From the NCBI GenBank assembly GCA_032821775.1, contig JAVLRN010000001.1, positions 1,612,001-1,676,000 on the forward strand: a stretch of 64,000 nucleotides of DNA, written 5' to 3'. Position numbers and translations under genes: made by a program. Positions 1 to 10,986 of the stretch are shown in pieces (position 1 is the first letter of the stretch; each line of letters begins with the position of its first letter). Below the pieces are notes generated by a model. It was given only the letters and a program-made list of their open reading frames with translations. It was not told where the DNA came from and searched no databases. Source of the DNA: Sanguinoderma infundibulare. Its lineage: Eukaryota > Basidiomycota > Agaricomycetes > Polyporales > Polyporaceae.

Positions 1-1228
1 GGGCGGGGACAGCTGCGCGAACTGGGGCGCGGCCGAGATGGACGCGGAGCGGATGTGGCCGGGCGATACGGAACGGGCCCGCGGGTTGCTGGAGGAGATG
101 GCAGACTGGGAGTGGGCGCGACGAGCTTTATTCCCGCTGGAGACGGACAGGCTGCTCCGGGAGCGATTGGAGGGCGGTTTCGGTCCGGCTAGAGGGTCAG
201 AGAGAGGAGAGTAAGGGGAATGGGAACAAGCTTAGCGGACAAAGAACGCAAGAGAGGGGGTGAAAGAACGCACAAGGGGACAGTGTGGACGACTGCGAAC
301 GCGAACCGGCCACGACCCAGAGGTCTGCTACGCTCCTGCGGTCTCCTGTGCTGTACAAGCTGACGGACCGCTGCACGGCGCCGGAGCGAACACTTAGTCC
401 TTCGTGAGGGGAGTACAAGTGTGGGGCGAGAGGGGCGGGAAGCACGATTTGGACGTTGCTGTGGATAGAATGTGCAGGGCCGCGGATGGTGTTGCCAATA
501 ACGGAGTGGGTAGTCTTTATGGAATTTACTGTGCCAGAGGAAGAGATGACGGAGATAGGCCGTGTGTGGGAGCGGGACGCGCGCAGGGGTCGTGGACGAG
601 CCGGAGGGAGCTGGCTTGACAAGGAGTCCTCGACAGAGTGGGTGACATCGGAGGGAGATGCAGGAACGAGACCCGGGGAGCCCTGGGCGTCAGAGATGCC
701 ATCACTGGAAGTGCTGACGACGCTTGTCATGCTGCTATGGGGATTGTTGGAGACGGGATGGAAGGACGGGTTTGGAGGAAGGAGGTCGTCGGTCATGAGC
801 GGGGTGGGCAAGGGAGTGCTCTCGGCGGAGGTGGCATCCTCGGCTGCCCAGCTGCTCTCTCGGGTGGGGCCACGAGCGACGGAATGGTCAGGGCTGCTGC
901 GAATGAGGGAGGCGCTGCTGCCGCTGACGGGGAGGAAGTTGGAGGAGTATACGCGTCGTTTCTGCTGAGAATCTATCCAGGTGGCTGGGCGGGAAGAAAT
1001 GTCTGCGAATGATACGGCCTGCTGCTCGCGATGGTGGGCGAGGTCTTGTGCTGGAGGCAAAGGGACCTTGGAGCGGCGGAATTGGCGAGCCAGGAAACGC
1101 CAGGCGAAAAGAGCGAAGACGAGAGCAAGGACAGAAGCAGCGACAACGGCTATGATGATGATGGTAGAAGTTGAGATACCGGACGAGCCAGAGCCATCTC
1201 TGGGGACGAGGGATGAGACATCGGGCAT
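1..1228 (-). CDS. Single-pass membrane protein with long Ser-rich tail (partial, C-terminus off the window)
   Basis: Exon 1 is 274..1228 and exon 2 runs from 188 through position 1; the intron 189..273 begins GTGCGT and ends CTCTAG, and phase 1 is kept across it. The start at 1228 (MPDVSSLVPR) is preferred over an in-frame ATG at 1294 because it puts the hydrophobic segment close to the N-terminus. Residues about 20-47 form one strong membrane helix (IIIIAVVAASVLALVFALFA) followed by a basic stop-transfer stretch (RQFRRSK). The remaining more than 300 residues are Ser/Pro/Thr-rich and low in complexity, as in fungal single-span proteins with cytoplasmic tails. No signal peptide or enzymatic domain is visible. 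The frame continues past base 1, so the protein is incomplete here. The function is unknown to me. Confidence 0.7.
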
Positions 1229-1836
1229 AGTCTTTGAGCCGAAAGTGCGTGGGAGTCGGATGGTCTGTTGCTGGACGGAACCGTGGACGACCACCGAGCA
1301 GGCGGCGGGTAGGATGGGAGAAGGAGCGTGCTGGAAAAAAGAGCGAAGGAGTGGTGTGGGATATTAATACATAAAACGAAGGGTGCTAGTATTCCGTGGC
1401 TGTCGGCAAAGGCTGTCAAGTCGACCTGGGAGATGGCAGTGGGCGGTGGGTTTTCAGCCAGATGGTGGAGGAGGTCAGGCGGAAGGACGGGGAGGAGGGA
1501 GCAGAGAGCGGCCTGAAGACCGCAGGGCGCGGTGGCTGGCGGGCTGACGAGGACAGTCACTGGCCGTGGCGGTCGACTCTGACTCTTTGGATGCAGACAA
1601 GCCTGTCGGATGAGCGATCGCGCCCACCGACGACGACTCGGCGCTCCCCATGCCGAGAATGGCAGCCGCCGCCATCAATCCAAACGTTTTGTGTCGGTGG
1701 TCAATCTGGACAGCCATGAGCTCAATGCCAGTGAAAAGTATCAGTCGACTGCACCACGACCATGGAATGACGACTCAACTTGTGCGCAGTATTTCTGGCC
1801 ACCACTGCGATTTCTAGAGCGCTTGACGTTGGCCAC
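1229..1836. other. Intergenic, divergent promoter region
   Basis: This gap lies between the divergent membrane-protein gene (-) and PXA gene (+). Open frames here have no family similarity that I recognise and overlap each other. It probably holds both promoters and leaders. I see no clear TATA box or repeat. Confidence 0.4.
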
Positions 1837-3904
1837 ATGGCACACGCGCCTCCCGACACGCCCGACGGGCTCGCGCAGGCGACGATGACCACCGCCCCGC
1901 CCTCTGCTCGCCGCGTCGGGCCCCGTTCCGTCAGGTCCTTCGCATCCTCTACCGCAGACAACAAGGCCGGCCCTCCCAACAGGTCTCTCCCAGCGAAGCC
2001 CGTTACCCTCGCCAAGCGCATCCTCTTTCCTACCCTCCCAGCCGACGCCGACCTCCCCCCTCTCCTTCTTTCTCCGGCCGCCGCCATTGAGCTTAATCCA
2101 GAGCTTTACGACTTCATCGCCCTCGCCCTGCGTGCATTCGTCAATACCTGGTGGTCCAAGATCACCCGTTACGACAAGGAGTTCCTCCCAGAGATCACCC
2201 GTATCCTCACCGTCGTCATACGCAACCTCGAGTCCCGTCTCCTCGTTGCCGACCTTGCTCCTCTTATCTTCACCGACCTTCCGACGTTACTAACCCAGCA
2301 CTGGATTGACTACCGCAATGCTCACGCCAAGCTCCACACATCCTATGCCGCCGGAGGCGCTGCCACTCTTCCCCAGCTTTTCCACCAGTTCCAGCCCCAC
2401 ATAGCTATCTCCCCAGAAGGCGCCATCGACCCGGAGTACGTCCGTCAAGCTGTCGACCGCATCTTGAAGGCCTGTCTTCCCCCAGAAGACTACGACCCGG
2501 AGACGGAAAGGTACATCGTCCGGGAGATTATCCTCAAGGTCCTAGTCGGCGGCGTGCTGCCCAAAGTAACCCAGCCGTGGTTCATACACAAACTCATACT
2601 GGACCAGTTGGGGCCAGAGAGAGTGGTCGCGGTGTTAGAGGTGAGTTTTGGCGTCCTCTTGTGTTCCTCGTGTCCCCTCTTTTAGGGCACGCGGGTGGCG
2701 AATCTACCTTCGTACTATGTATATACTTGATGCGAAGCCCGGGAATACATACGTTCTTATCTTCAAAGTGCACTCCCCGACATTGATGACGCTTACCTCT
2801 CGCATGCGCGACTGTCTCGCATGTTCTGACCGTCAGTTTCCCCCGCAGTCTCCCAACACCGTCCATGATGGTCCCACCTCTCCCGAACGGCCGGCCTTAC
2901 AGCGGCGTTCGTCAGGAAACTTCTCGTTCCAGGCTCTCGCCATCTTCGTCCTCTCCGCCGTACAGTCTGTCTCTGGCGTGTGTTTGGCACTCATCCAAGG
3001 ATACAAACAAGCCCGGGACACGATCAAGAAGGTTAACCAGAGCAAGGGCGTGCACGAGACCGACGACCAGACGCACCCTCTTCGCGATGGCCATGCCGAG
3101 CAGCAAACCCCGTCTCACTCAAGAAGCGCGACAAGCGTGCTTGCTTCGCCAGAGCTTCCCGGCACGCTCGACGTCCCCCCCAAGATCCCCCCACCCTCGC
3201 CGCCAACACGAACATCGTCAGAAAACATGTCATTCAGCCACCCGCCCTCGCAAGCGTCCACAACCTCCACCGTCCTGGCTCCGCCGCCCTCGCCAGCCCC
3301 AGCCCCGCCCCCACCAATACCGGACTACACCCACCCCCCTTTGACATTCTTCTTAACCCTCCTCACCCCGCCTCCCGCGCCCGCGTCCGCGACCTCCGCG
3401 CACGGCTCGTTCACGACTGCACGTTCCCTCTCGCACCTCCTCGCGCTCTGCGCGTCCCTCGCGTCCCCCTTCCTCGCGCGCCTGCTTCCCTACCTCCTCT
3501 ACACGCACGCGCTCTCGCCCGCGATGCTCGCCAACGTCGTCCGCAACGCGCGCCGGGCGCTCTTCCCCGAAGGGTGGCCCGCGCCGCCGCCCGTGGACCC
3601 CACGCCGGAGGAGCAGGTCGAGATGCGAGAAACGCTGCGCAGGCGACTCGCAGAGCGCATCCCCGGTGAGTGCTCGATCTACAGATCTGTGTACCGTCCC
3701 GAATTTGACTGATAGCATCTCGCGTGTTTTTCAGGCGGGGTTGCTCCACTGCTGGGCCCAACGCCTGCGGCGCGGTTAGCGACAGTCGACGCCGCTCTGG
3801 CACCGCTGGACGATGCCGCGTGCAACGCACATCTAGCAGTGTTCGTCTTGGACTTGGTGCTGTTGACAATATTCCCCGAGATGGGTGTGAAGGATGAGAT
3901 GTAG
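1837..3904 (+). CDS. PXA-domain protein
   Basis: The model has three exons, 1837..2640, 2849..3665 and 3735..3904, giving 596 residues; introns begin GTGAGT and end CGCAG and TTCAG, and all phases agree. In-frame ATGs also exist at 1780 and 1885, so the start is uncertain. Residues about 60-290 match a PXA (PX-associated) domain: an acidic, helical region with paired Trp (TWWSKITRYDKEFLPEI) and the typical VLVGGVLPK block. The middle is Pro/Ser-rich linker with one hydrophobic helix (FSFQALAIFVLSAVQSV) that may contact membrane. PXA domains occur in endosomal and ER-vacuole contact proteins such as sorting nexins of the Mdm1/Snx13 group. No PX, RGS or nexin-C domain is visible, so this is a stand-alone PXA protein, probably an organelle-membrane tether. 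That role is inferred from the family. Confidence 0.75.
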
Positions 3905-4212
3905 GCCACTGGGATCCCCGTCTTCTGCTTGCCTGCTGGTGCGTCTTTGTGCTTGGATTCTGCTGTAGGCATGGTATACCTGGATCGTGACGCACCCTAA
4001 CGAACACTAACGAAACTTAATATACGTCTGCCTTCGGAGTCTCTGTTCCTGTCTGCGACAGGCGATTTGCGAGTCAAACGGGCTACATAAGAACTTCATC
4101 TCTGGAATGCGATAATAATACAGGCGCCGCGGGAAGGCGCAGTGCTAAAGACTTCTTCAGCGTACAACCACAGGAGGGCGTTCTATAACGTGCCACCGAG
4201 CCCTCGACCGCC

Positions 4213-5205
4213 CTACAGCTTGAAGGGAGTTCGCGCGTATTGGACCTTCTCCGACGCCGCGTCGTCCACGAACCAGTACAGTTGGCCGGGATGCGCGGGG
4301 CGGACACGGCTCGCAGGCAACCCCTTGTCTGGCTCGTCGAGCACGGTGTGGAGGGTGTCGACCTTGCCCGCCCCGATGGCGACGAACGCGACGCGTGCGG
4401 CGTGGTTGAGGACGGGGTACGTGAGCGTGATGCGCTTCGGGGGCGGCTTCGGGCTGTCCTCGATGTACGCCACCCAGCGGTCCTCCTCGGAGAGGAGCTC
4501 GTGGCCGGGGAAGAGGGAGCAGGTGTGGCCGTCGGGGCCGACGCCGAGGAGGATGAGGTCAAATATGGGGAAGCGGGCAGAGTCCTTCATGGCGAACTCG
4601 CGGATGAGCTCCTTCTCGTACGCGTCCGAGAGCTCCTCGAGGTCCTCGAGCAGGCTGGGGTCGATGGTGTGGATCGTCGGCTGCAGCTGATCGGCGGGGA
4701 TTTTTGAGAAGAGCTCGCGGACGCAGAGGCCGTGGTTGGAGTCCTCGTGTTCGAGGGGGACGACGCGCTCGTCGGCGTAGTAGACATGCCTGTGCACACA
4801 GGTTGGAATATAACGTGAGTAAAGACGTAGATCAGCGGCGGCCAGGTAAGAAGGCAGGGGATTAGCGTTGATCGGCGATTGCAGTGCAGAGTGGTTTCAG
4901 GGGTGGAGCACGGTGTGTGGATGCACCAGCACGTTGATCGTGGATCGTCGCGGGATGCGGTTGAAAGGGCGTGACAGATAAAGCAGGGAGAATGCGTACC
5001 ATTTGTCCCACTTTACGCCGGGATGGTTCACGAGCCCAGAGAGCTGCTTGGGAAGGGAACCGCCGGAGAGGGCAATGGTGAAACGGCCCTTCTTTTCGAC
5101 GGACTCCTTTTGCGCCTTGACGATAAAGTTGGCGAGAGTATCGAGAAGCTCGGCGCTTGAGGGGAAAGAGTGGAGGAGGGGTGGACTTGGTGGAGTGTTG
5201 GGCAT
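4213..5205 (-). CDS. SOL3: 6-phosphogluconolactonase
   Basis: Two exons, 5000..5205 and 4213..4789, encode 260 residues, the normal family length. The intron is long for this genome (210 nt, GTACGC..CACAG), and joining it restores the conserved [12 protein letters not shown] block. Other motifs seen are the N-terminal [12 protein letters not shown] loop, the [17 protein letters not shown] active-site block with its catalytic His, and [10 protein letters not shown]. The enzyme hydrolyses 6-phospho-D-glucono-1,5-lactone to 6-phosphogluconate, the second step of the oxidative pentose-phosphate pathway in the cytosol. The gene for the next enzyme, 6-phosphogluconate dehydrogenase, lies about 20 kb away on the other strand. 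No targeting peptide is visible. Confidence 0.93.
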
Positions 5206-5653
5206 GGTTGGCGGATGGTGGTTCTAAAGCAAGAAGTTGGATGCAGCTTGAGAAGCACGCCATGGCTATCGTTGGGCAGGCCAGGCGCGCATGATGACCA
5301 CTGATGTCATTCGGCCCGTGCTTGCCTCCCGCCCCGTCCTCTCCTTGACTCGACCTCGGCACAAAAATGCAGCGTCGCCCCCTGACCAGCTGGTATCAAG
5401 TATTTGATTGCCATGAAGGCCCAATGAAGGCCTGACATTTATCTCCCTCAGAGAATGAGCGAGGCTCCGAGCTCAGCTCGAAGATGCGTTCATCGGTCCA
5501 GACTCTTCTGAGCACAATCCCGCAACGCTCAAACCGCAAGAGCGTTGTCTCTACGTTCTTGAATGGTGCTGGGACGAGCGCTTGTCATGTCGCTGTCCTG
5601 GCGCAAGACGACGAACTGCAAGGCATTCAATTCCTTCCAGGGCCAATCGCTCC
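5206..5653. other. Intergenic, divergent promoter region
   Basis: This is the shared upstream region of the 6-phosphogluconolactonase (-) and HIT-hydrolase (+) genes. A short plus-strand frame starting at 5484 overlaps the HIT start in another frame and resembles nothing I know, so it is probably leader sequence. Nothing else is recognised. Confidence 0.35.
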
Positions 5654-6338
5654 ATGTCCGCGCTCTTCTTTTCGTCATTCGACGTTACTCGCCAGGCCTT
5701 CTATCGCTCGGGACTCGCTGCCGCCATCGTCAACTTGAAGCCCATCGTCCCCGGCCGTCTGTGTCCAAGTTCTCCCAGCCGCGTCCCATCCCGAGCAGGC
5801 ATCTCACATCGCGCCGATAGATGTCCTCGTATTGCCCACGCGCGTCGTCCCGCGCCTCGCCGACCTCAAGCATGACGAGCTCGCGTCGCTGATTGCGTCC
5901 GTGCAACATGTGGGACGCATCATCGAGCGCGTTTACGGGGCAGACGGGCTCACCGTCGCTTGCCAGGTGCCGTATCTCCTCCATCACGGCGTCGCAGTAA
6001 TATTCATTTCACGCTCGTCTTCTCCGCGGTTCATTGCAATTCTGGTGGCTTCATGGAGATAGGATGGGAAGGCTGCGGGCCAAACTGTCCCGCACGTTCA
6101 CTTCCATCTGCTGCCTAGAAAGCTCCAGGGCGACGCCTTTACCAGAAACGATGACATCTACCCCGCCCTGGAGAAATCTGAGGGCGGTCTGGTTGAGGGC
6201 CTCCACCGGGTCCGCCAGCCACTGCAGATGGACGCCGATGAGGACCGCAAGCCCCGGACTCTAGAGGAGATGGAGAAGGAAGCTCAATGGTTGAAGACCT
6301 TCTTTGAGCACGAGCACGAGCACATCGAGGCCAATTAG
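5654..6338 (+). CDS. HNT2: Fhit-type HIT hydrolase (diadenosine triphosphatase)
   Basis: Three exons, 5654..5756, 5821..5966 and 6063..6338, give 174 residues with consistent phases; the first donor is a weak GTCTGT. The protein begins MSALFFSSFDVTRQAFY and carries the Fhit-type LKPIVPGHVLVLPTRVVPRL strand block near residue 28. The catalytic histidine triad is visible as PHVHFHLLPR around residue 98, followed by the NDDIYPALE loop typical of Fhit rather than Hint proteins. Family members cleave Ap3A to AMP and ADP and act as dinucleotide-binding stress modulators. The C-terminus is acidic and His/Glu-rich (FFEHEHEHIEAN). It lies between 6-phosphogluconolactonase and the first RBR ligase; no functional link is evident. 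Confidence 0.92.
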
Positions 6339-6542
6339 AACGTTACGATGAGCACGATGCATAGGCCGATTCAGAGAAGTGAGTGTCCGCAAGGTTACCT
6401 ACCATAATGCTCAATAACAATATGTTGCAGTATCAGTTTGTTGTAGATCGTTCATTGCAAATAGATTGCTTGGATTCAGTTCGAAGGACGTCATTATCGT
6501 ACATATCAGCGCGCCAACACCTTCAAGGGACAACCGCGGTGA

Positions 6543-8161
6543 TCAAAACATGAGGCCGAGTCTGCACTGAACACAGCGGGAAGTCAAGCAACGTACACAA
6601 ACCTGCGTCGAGGTGTGAGTACTCATAAGTAGGTCGTCGGAGCCCAATTCACTCACTCCTACTTCCACGTTTGAACGGCCACAGCGCCAGCACGGGTGCA
6701 CTAGCGGACCGTTCGGGTATTGGTCTTGAACTCGAACGTGAAACCAGTCGCCGTCGTGCCTGCAGTTTGCCTGCACTCGAAGTCGCTCCGCCCACACTTC
6801 CGCCACATGGTCGACTCCCACAGGGACGATCGCCAGAAACCCGCTGGCAGTGTGACCAACCTGCCAGTTTCCCTGAGTCGCTGGAGGAAGAGCAAGGGGC
6901 TGACGGGGAACGGTCTGCGCGGGGTCGAGGTCGAGGGCTGCAGGTGCACGGTGAGGGATTCCAGCAGCCTCCAGCGCCGCCGCTCCGTCGTCCTCTGGTC
7001 CAAGGCCTCCCACATCTTCTTCGTCCCAGTCTCCCTCGCCTTCCTCTTCGTCCTCATCCTCATCACGTACTATGTCCCCATACCCCAAGGGCCGCCACTG
7101 CGCCGCGTCCTCAACCGCCGCCTGCAGCCTCTCCTCGTGCCAGCGAGGACAATCGCACGTCTTCCAAGGTGCACCGCAGACGTAACAGAACTCGAACCTG
7201 CACCGGCACGTCATGTGGTTGCAGCCCAACGCGAGCTCCACCATGTGTCCACACCTCTCGCAGCGCCGCCACCCCTCCTGCTCGGCGAGCGCGACCAGCG
7301 CGGCGTCGTCCGGGCTTGCGCACCGGATGGACCTGTCGTGCACCGGACCTCGGCAGTGCGCGCACGTCGTTTGCTCCTGGCAAACGTGGCAAAAAAGCCT
7401 GGATGGTGTGTCCGCAGCTGGGCCGAGGAAGACGGAACAGGCGGGGACGGAGCAGTAGACGCGATCGCGCGTCTCGTACTCTTGCTTCTTCTCCAGGAAG
7501 AGGGTGGCGAGCTCGTCGTCCATGTGTTCGCGGACCTCATCGATGGGGAGCGGCCGGCCGCAACATATCGGGGGAAAGAGGGACTCGTCCTGAGTCGCGC
7601 TCTCGAAGAGCTCCGAGAGACAGGGCACGTCCCAGGCGTGGCCGCACGGCGCGCGGACGATATGGCCGTCGATGTCGTTCATGCAGACTACGCACAGGAC
7701 GCTTTTCGGACTGGTAAGCAAATCGCCGGCGGCGCGGTCGCCAGATCACTGCGTGTCAGCCCTCACCTGGGGTTCGTCGGAGCACGAGCGATTGCCTCGG
7801 CTGGGGGCAGCCGATGCTCTGCGGGTCCCCCCAGACGAGGCACTGCTCTCTCTCGCGATACGTGCCCGTCCCTCTGGCCGAGAGGTCCCCCCCGTCCGCC
7901 GGTAGTCTGGAGACGTGCGATGCTCGCGACGGAGATGCTCTCCATGAGGAGCTCCGCCTCTTCCACCTCAAGCGCCGCCGCGAGCTCCTCGTCGGTGAGG
8001 GTTTCGCCGCGGTTGCGAAGGCCGGCCAGCCGCTCGCTCGCGTCGGCGATGCGGAGGTGCGCAATGAGGGAGAGCGAGGCCAGCTCGGCCTCTTCGAGAT
8101 CTTGGTCTCGGTTTTGGCCTGTTCCGGCAGGTGCGAGGTCGAGAGGAGCGTACGCTGACAT
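6543..8161 (-). CDS. RBR (RING-IBR-RING) E3 ubiquitin ligase, copy 1 of 3
   Basis: Three exons, 7767..8161, 6657..7710 and 6543..6602, give 502 residues. The N-terminal part is helical and acidic, with a family signature (LTDEELAAALEVEEAELL). RING1 begins CVVC at about residue 138; its second metal site reads CGHAWDVPC, with Asp where a Cys is usual. The IBR follows (YCSVPACSVFLG, CAHCRGPVHDRSIRC). RING2 has CERCGHMVELALGCNHMTC, where the Cys of GCNHM (about residue 295) is the expected thioester-forming catalytic residue. An acidic Asp/Glu-rich linker separates RING2 from a C-terminal Cys-rich end. The last 20-codon exon adds a C-x2-C-x4-C-x2-C knuckle (VCVRCLTSRCVQC). The 54-nt last intron is a multiple of three and has no stop, so intron retention would also be translatable. 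RBR ligases accept ubiquitin from an E2 onto RING2 before substrate transfer; the substrate is unknown. Confidence 0.87.
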
Positions 8162-8662
8162 GGTTCCAGGGTCGAGTAGGACGAGATGCTGAGATCTTGT
8201 GAAGGGTGTAGAAGGGGTGAAGCGAGAGTGGCCAAAGACGGACTCACGATCCACGGTTCAGTCGCTGGGTCAGTCAGCCGCACGATCAGGCTTGTCTCGA
8301 ATGGTGCCCGGTCTATTCTCAAAGGATGCGAGTCGTCCTGGCAAGAAGCAAGTTTGAATCAATACGTCGAATTACGAGCTCGAGTAACAGGCGTGCCGAA
8401 AGTACGAGTGCTAGCAATACCTTCCGTCAATCTCATTAGTAGTACATTCTTGTTCGGACTCCTGTTGAACATCGTAAGATCGTAAGGGCGAGCAAAAGAG
8501 TTCCAAAGCACAAGTTCACGAGAAAGCCATAAAAAAGTCAACATGGGTATACTACCGAAACTGTCGTGATGGTCGTGAGGTCATAACATCAAATACATAA
8601 CCCATAAATCTCAGCCCGAGCGAACATTGCTTCGAAAAGATACAATTGAAAGAGAGCAGACG
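8162..8662. other. Intergenic
   Basis: This holds the upstream region of RBR copy 1 and the downstream region of the next minus-strand gene. I see no gene, repeat or RNA. The part around 8400-8640 is relatively AT-rich, as expected of a terminator or promoter tract. Confidence 0.35.
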
Positions 8663-10470
8663 TCACTTCATCAGTGGGAGGCGCATATCCAGAGGGGGCT
8701 CAGTGCTTGGAGTCGTAGGATCCGTGGGAGTCGCGGGGCTAGCAGGAGTCGTGGGATCCGCGGGAGGTGCGGGGCTAGCAGGAGGCGTGGGGTTAGCGGG
8801 AGGTGTGGCGGGCGGGTTGCCACTGGGAGCTGATGGGCCGCTCGTCCCTGGCGCGGTCGGGTTGGTTGTACTCGGACCCGAGGGATTGCTCGGCGCGGGC
8901 GTTGAGGGAGTAGAGGGGTCTGTCGTAGGGGGCTTCGGAACGTCCGCGTTCTCCCATGTCCCTGGGATCAGCGCGATGGGCAGAAGCCATGTCGCGGTGA
9001 GGGTAACGCCGTTCCCGATATCAAAGCCCCTGATGGCGCTCCAGGACCAGGCTACAAAGCCTCCAATGTAGCCGAGGTACGGAACGAGGCTCTTCATGAG
9101 GGCTAGCGCGGGCTGGAGGGCCGGGGGAAGTGCGCTCTCTGGGACGTTATTGAGCAGCCATTGAAGAGCGGTAGTGAGCATCGCCGCGAGCTTCGCTGCT
9201 TCAATTTCCTTGTCATTGAGCATCGCCAGCACCGGAGGAGGGAGCCATCTGCAAAATGGAAGGGTCAAGGTCGACGAATACTGATATATGCATGGACCGC
9301 GTACAATCTGTAGCCCCACCACATGACTTGAACAGACAGTTGAGTCGTGGAAGGAACCCAAACGCGCTTCTCGGTTGTCTTCTTTGGCGGCGGGGGAGGG
9401 GCATCACGATGGAACGGCCAAGGCCAATGGAATGTCTCCTTCTTTGCCCCAGGGCTCAGGGATGGCGGAGTCGGAGGGCTGCACGGGAGGGGGGCATCGT
9501 CCAGGATGACGTCGAGGATGGTACCGTCCTCGTCGACAGACACGATCTCCGAACGAGCGAGCTCAACCGCCGAATCCTGGTCCGGAACAAGAGGACCATA
9601 GAACATGATGCTGTCGTCATCTTCTACGAACGTAACGCCGTGAGCATCGCCTGCGGGCCCCTGGCTTGCAGCCGTGAAGGTGCGGGCGTTCGGCTGGAGA
9701 GCCTTCAGGCGGAGGTTGTCAAGCATCGCCCAAACGCTCTGGCGGCCTCGCGAGATGGAACCGTTCATCATTGACGGGGAAGAGAGCAGCGAGAGGAGGC
9801 GCGAATCCGGAATCACGGAGGGCGGATCTGGCGAGGGCGCCGCACCTATGTTCCCGTCCGTCCCATTGCTTCCACCTGGAGAGGAGGCATCGTCAAACGT
9901 AGGGAGGAAAGGAGGAAGGGACGAGAGCAAGGATTGGATCTTGTGCGCAAACGGAAGCGGCTCCGGGTTTGCGTTCTGTCCGGCGGTCTCCTGCTCAGAT
10001 GCAACGGTAGTCGAAGGCCCGTCGACCTCTGGGATGGAGTCAGGAGGACCCTCTCCTTCTGGCTGAGTCGAAGCAGACGAACCGGACGGCCCTGCTTCAA
10101 GGTCGATGGGTATGGGCGCGGCATCCGCATCCTGCGCCTTCTTCCCGCCCTTCTTGGCCCCGAGTCTACCAGTGATCAACCGCCCGAATGCATTTGACTT
10201 GACTCGCGTCGGCGAGACCGCGGGGACGCCCTTCTCCTCTTCTAGATCCTCGAGGGCGGGTGTGAGTAGATTTGGAGACGAGACCGAGGTGTGCTTGGTG
10301 CTGAACGAGCGACGAAGAGCGATACGATCTCGGAGGGCGCGGAATTTGTTTGTCTTGCTAGCCTTCTCAGTAGGGGAGGGTACGGAGCCCGGTGCCTGGG
10401 CCTCGGGGTCGACCTGCGCGGCTGGCGCGGCTTCATCCGCGTCGAGCGGCGTCCCCTCTAGGTCGGCCAT
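8663..10470 (-). CDS. Conserved fungal protein of unknown function, disordered N-half and Pro/Thr-rich tail
   Basis: Two exons, 9305..10470 and 8663..9248, give 583 residues; the intron GTACGC..TTGCAG joins the frame in phase 2. Residues 1-350 are low-complexity Ser/Pro/Asp/Glu sequence. A compact, apparently folded segment spans the junction, starting RVWVPSTTQLSVQVMWWGYR and continuing LWLPPPVLAMLNDKE, then AAMLTTALQWLLNNVP and GYIGGFVAWSWSAIRGFD, and ending TLTATWLLPIALIPGTWE. This region is hydrophobic and Trp-rich and may be membrane-embedded or bind lipid. The last 85 residues are a Pro/Thr/Ser repeat (SPATPTDPTTP, NPTPPASP). I do not recognise a named domain. It lies between two RBR ligase genes in the same orientation. 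Confidence 0.72.
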
Positions 10471-10986
10471 GACGGGGACGGGAGAGGGAGAGATGGAGAG
10501 GAGGGAAATGCAGCGGCATAGAATACTACTTGAAGCTTAAGAGTCAAATTAGCGCACATCCGAGGACGATCTATGATCCAGTGGCACGTTCCTGACGTGT
10601 CCTGCGCTCCGCCGCCACCGACTGTTGCCTGTCTTCCACCATGATCCCCTTTGAATCTCTTCTACGGCTGCTCTCACCTCGCACGCCCTCAGGCCGGGCG
10701 TCGTCAGTCTCGTCTGCAAAGAAGTAAAGGGCGCCGTTGCTACGTCCCTCTCACAACGTGTACCGGCTTTGCGGGCGCAGCAATCGTAGCTTAACCTTAT
10801 TTCACTCGGAGTCCGACTTCTGAATGGCCAGGGGAGTGTACGTATGTGACCATCTTCGCGCTGAGAAGGTAATACATGACGGAGCACGATCATTTAGGAC
10901 ACGGATAGGCATATGTCCTGTGGCACACAGCAGTCGATGGACGGTACGGCAATTATCTCGTTAAAGAAACCACCGATCCTGAATGT
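10471..10986. other. Intergenic
   Basis: This is the upstream region of the preceding minus-strand gene and the downstream region of RBR copy 2. A minus-strand frame at 10549..10893 has no recognisable similarity and no splice support, and I do not call it. Confidence 0.35.

Noticed and set aside
6671..8192. Long plus-strand open frames (348 and 490 residues) opposite RBR copy 1
   Set aside because: They are antisense to a well-supported gene; high third-position GC leaves the opposite strand free of stops. No domain or splice logic.
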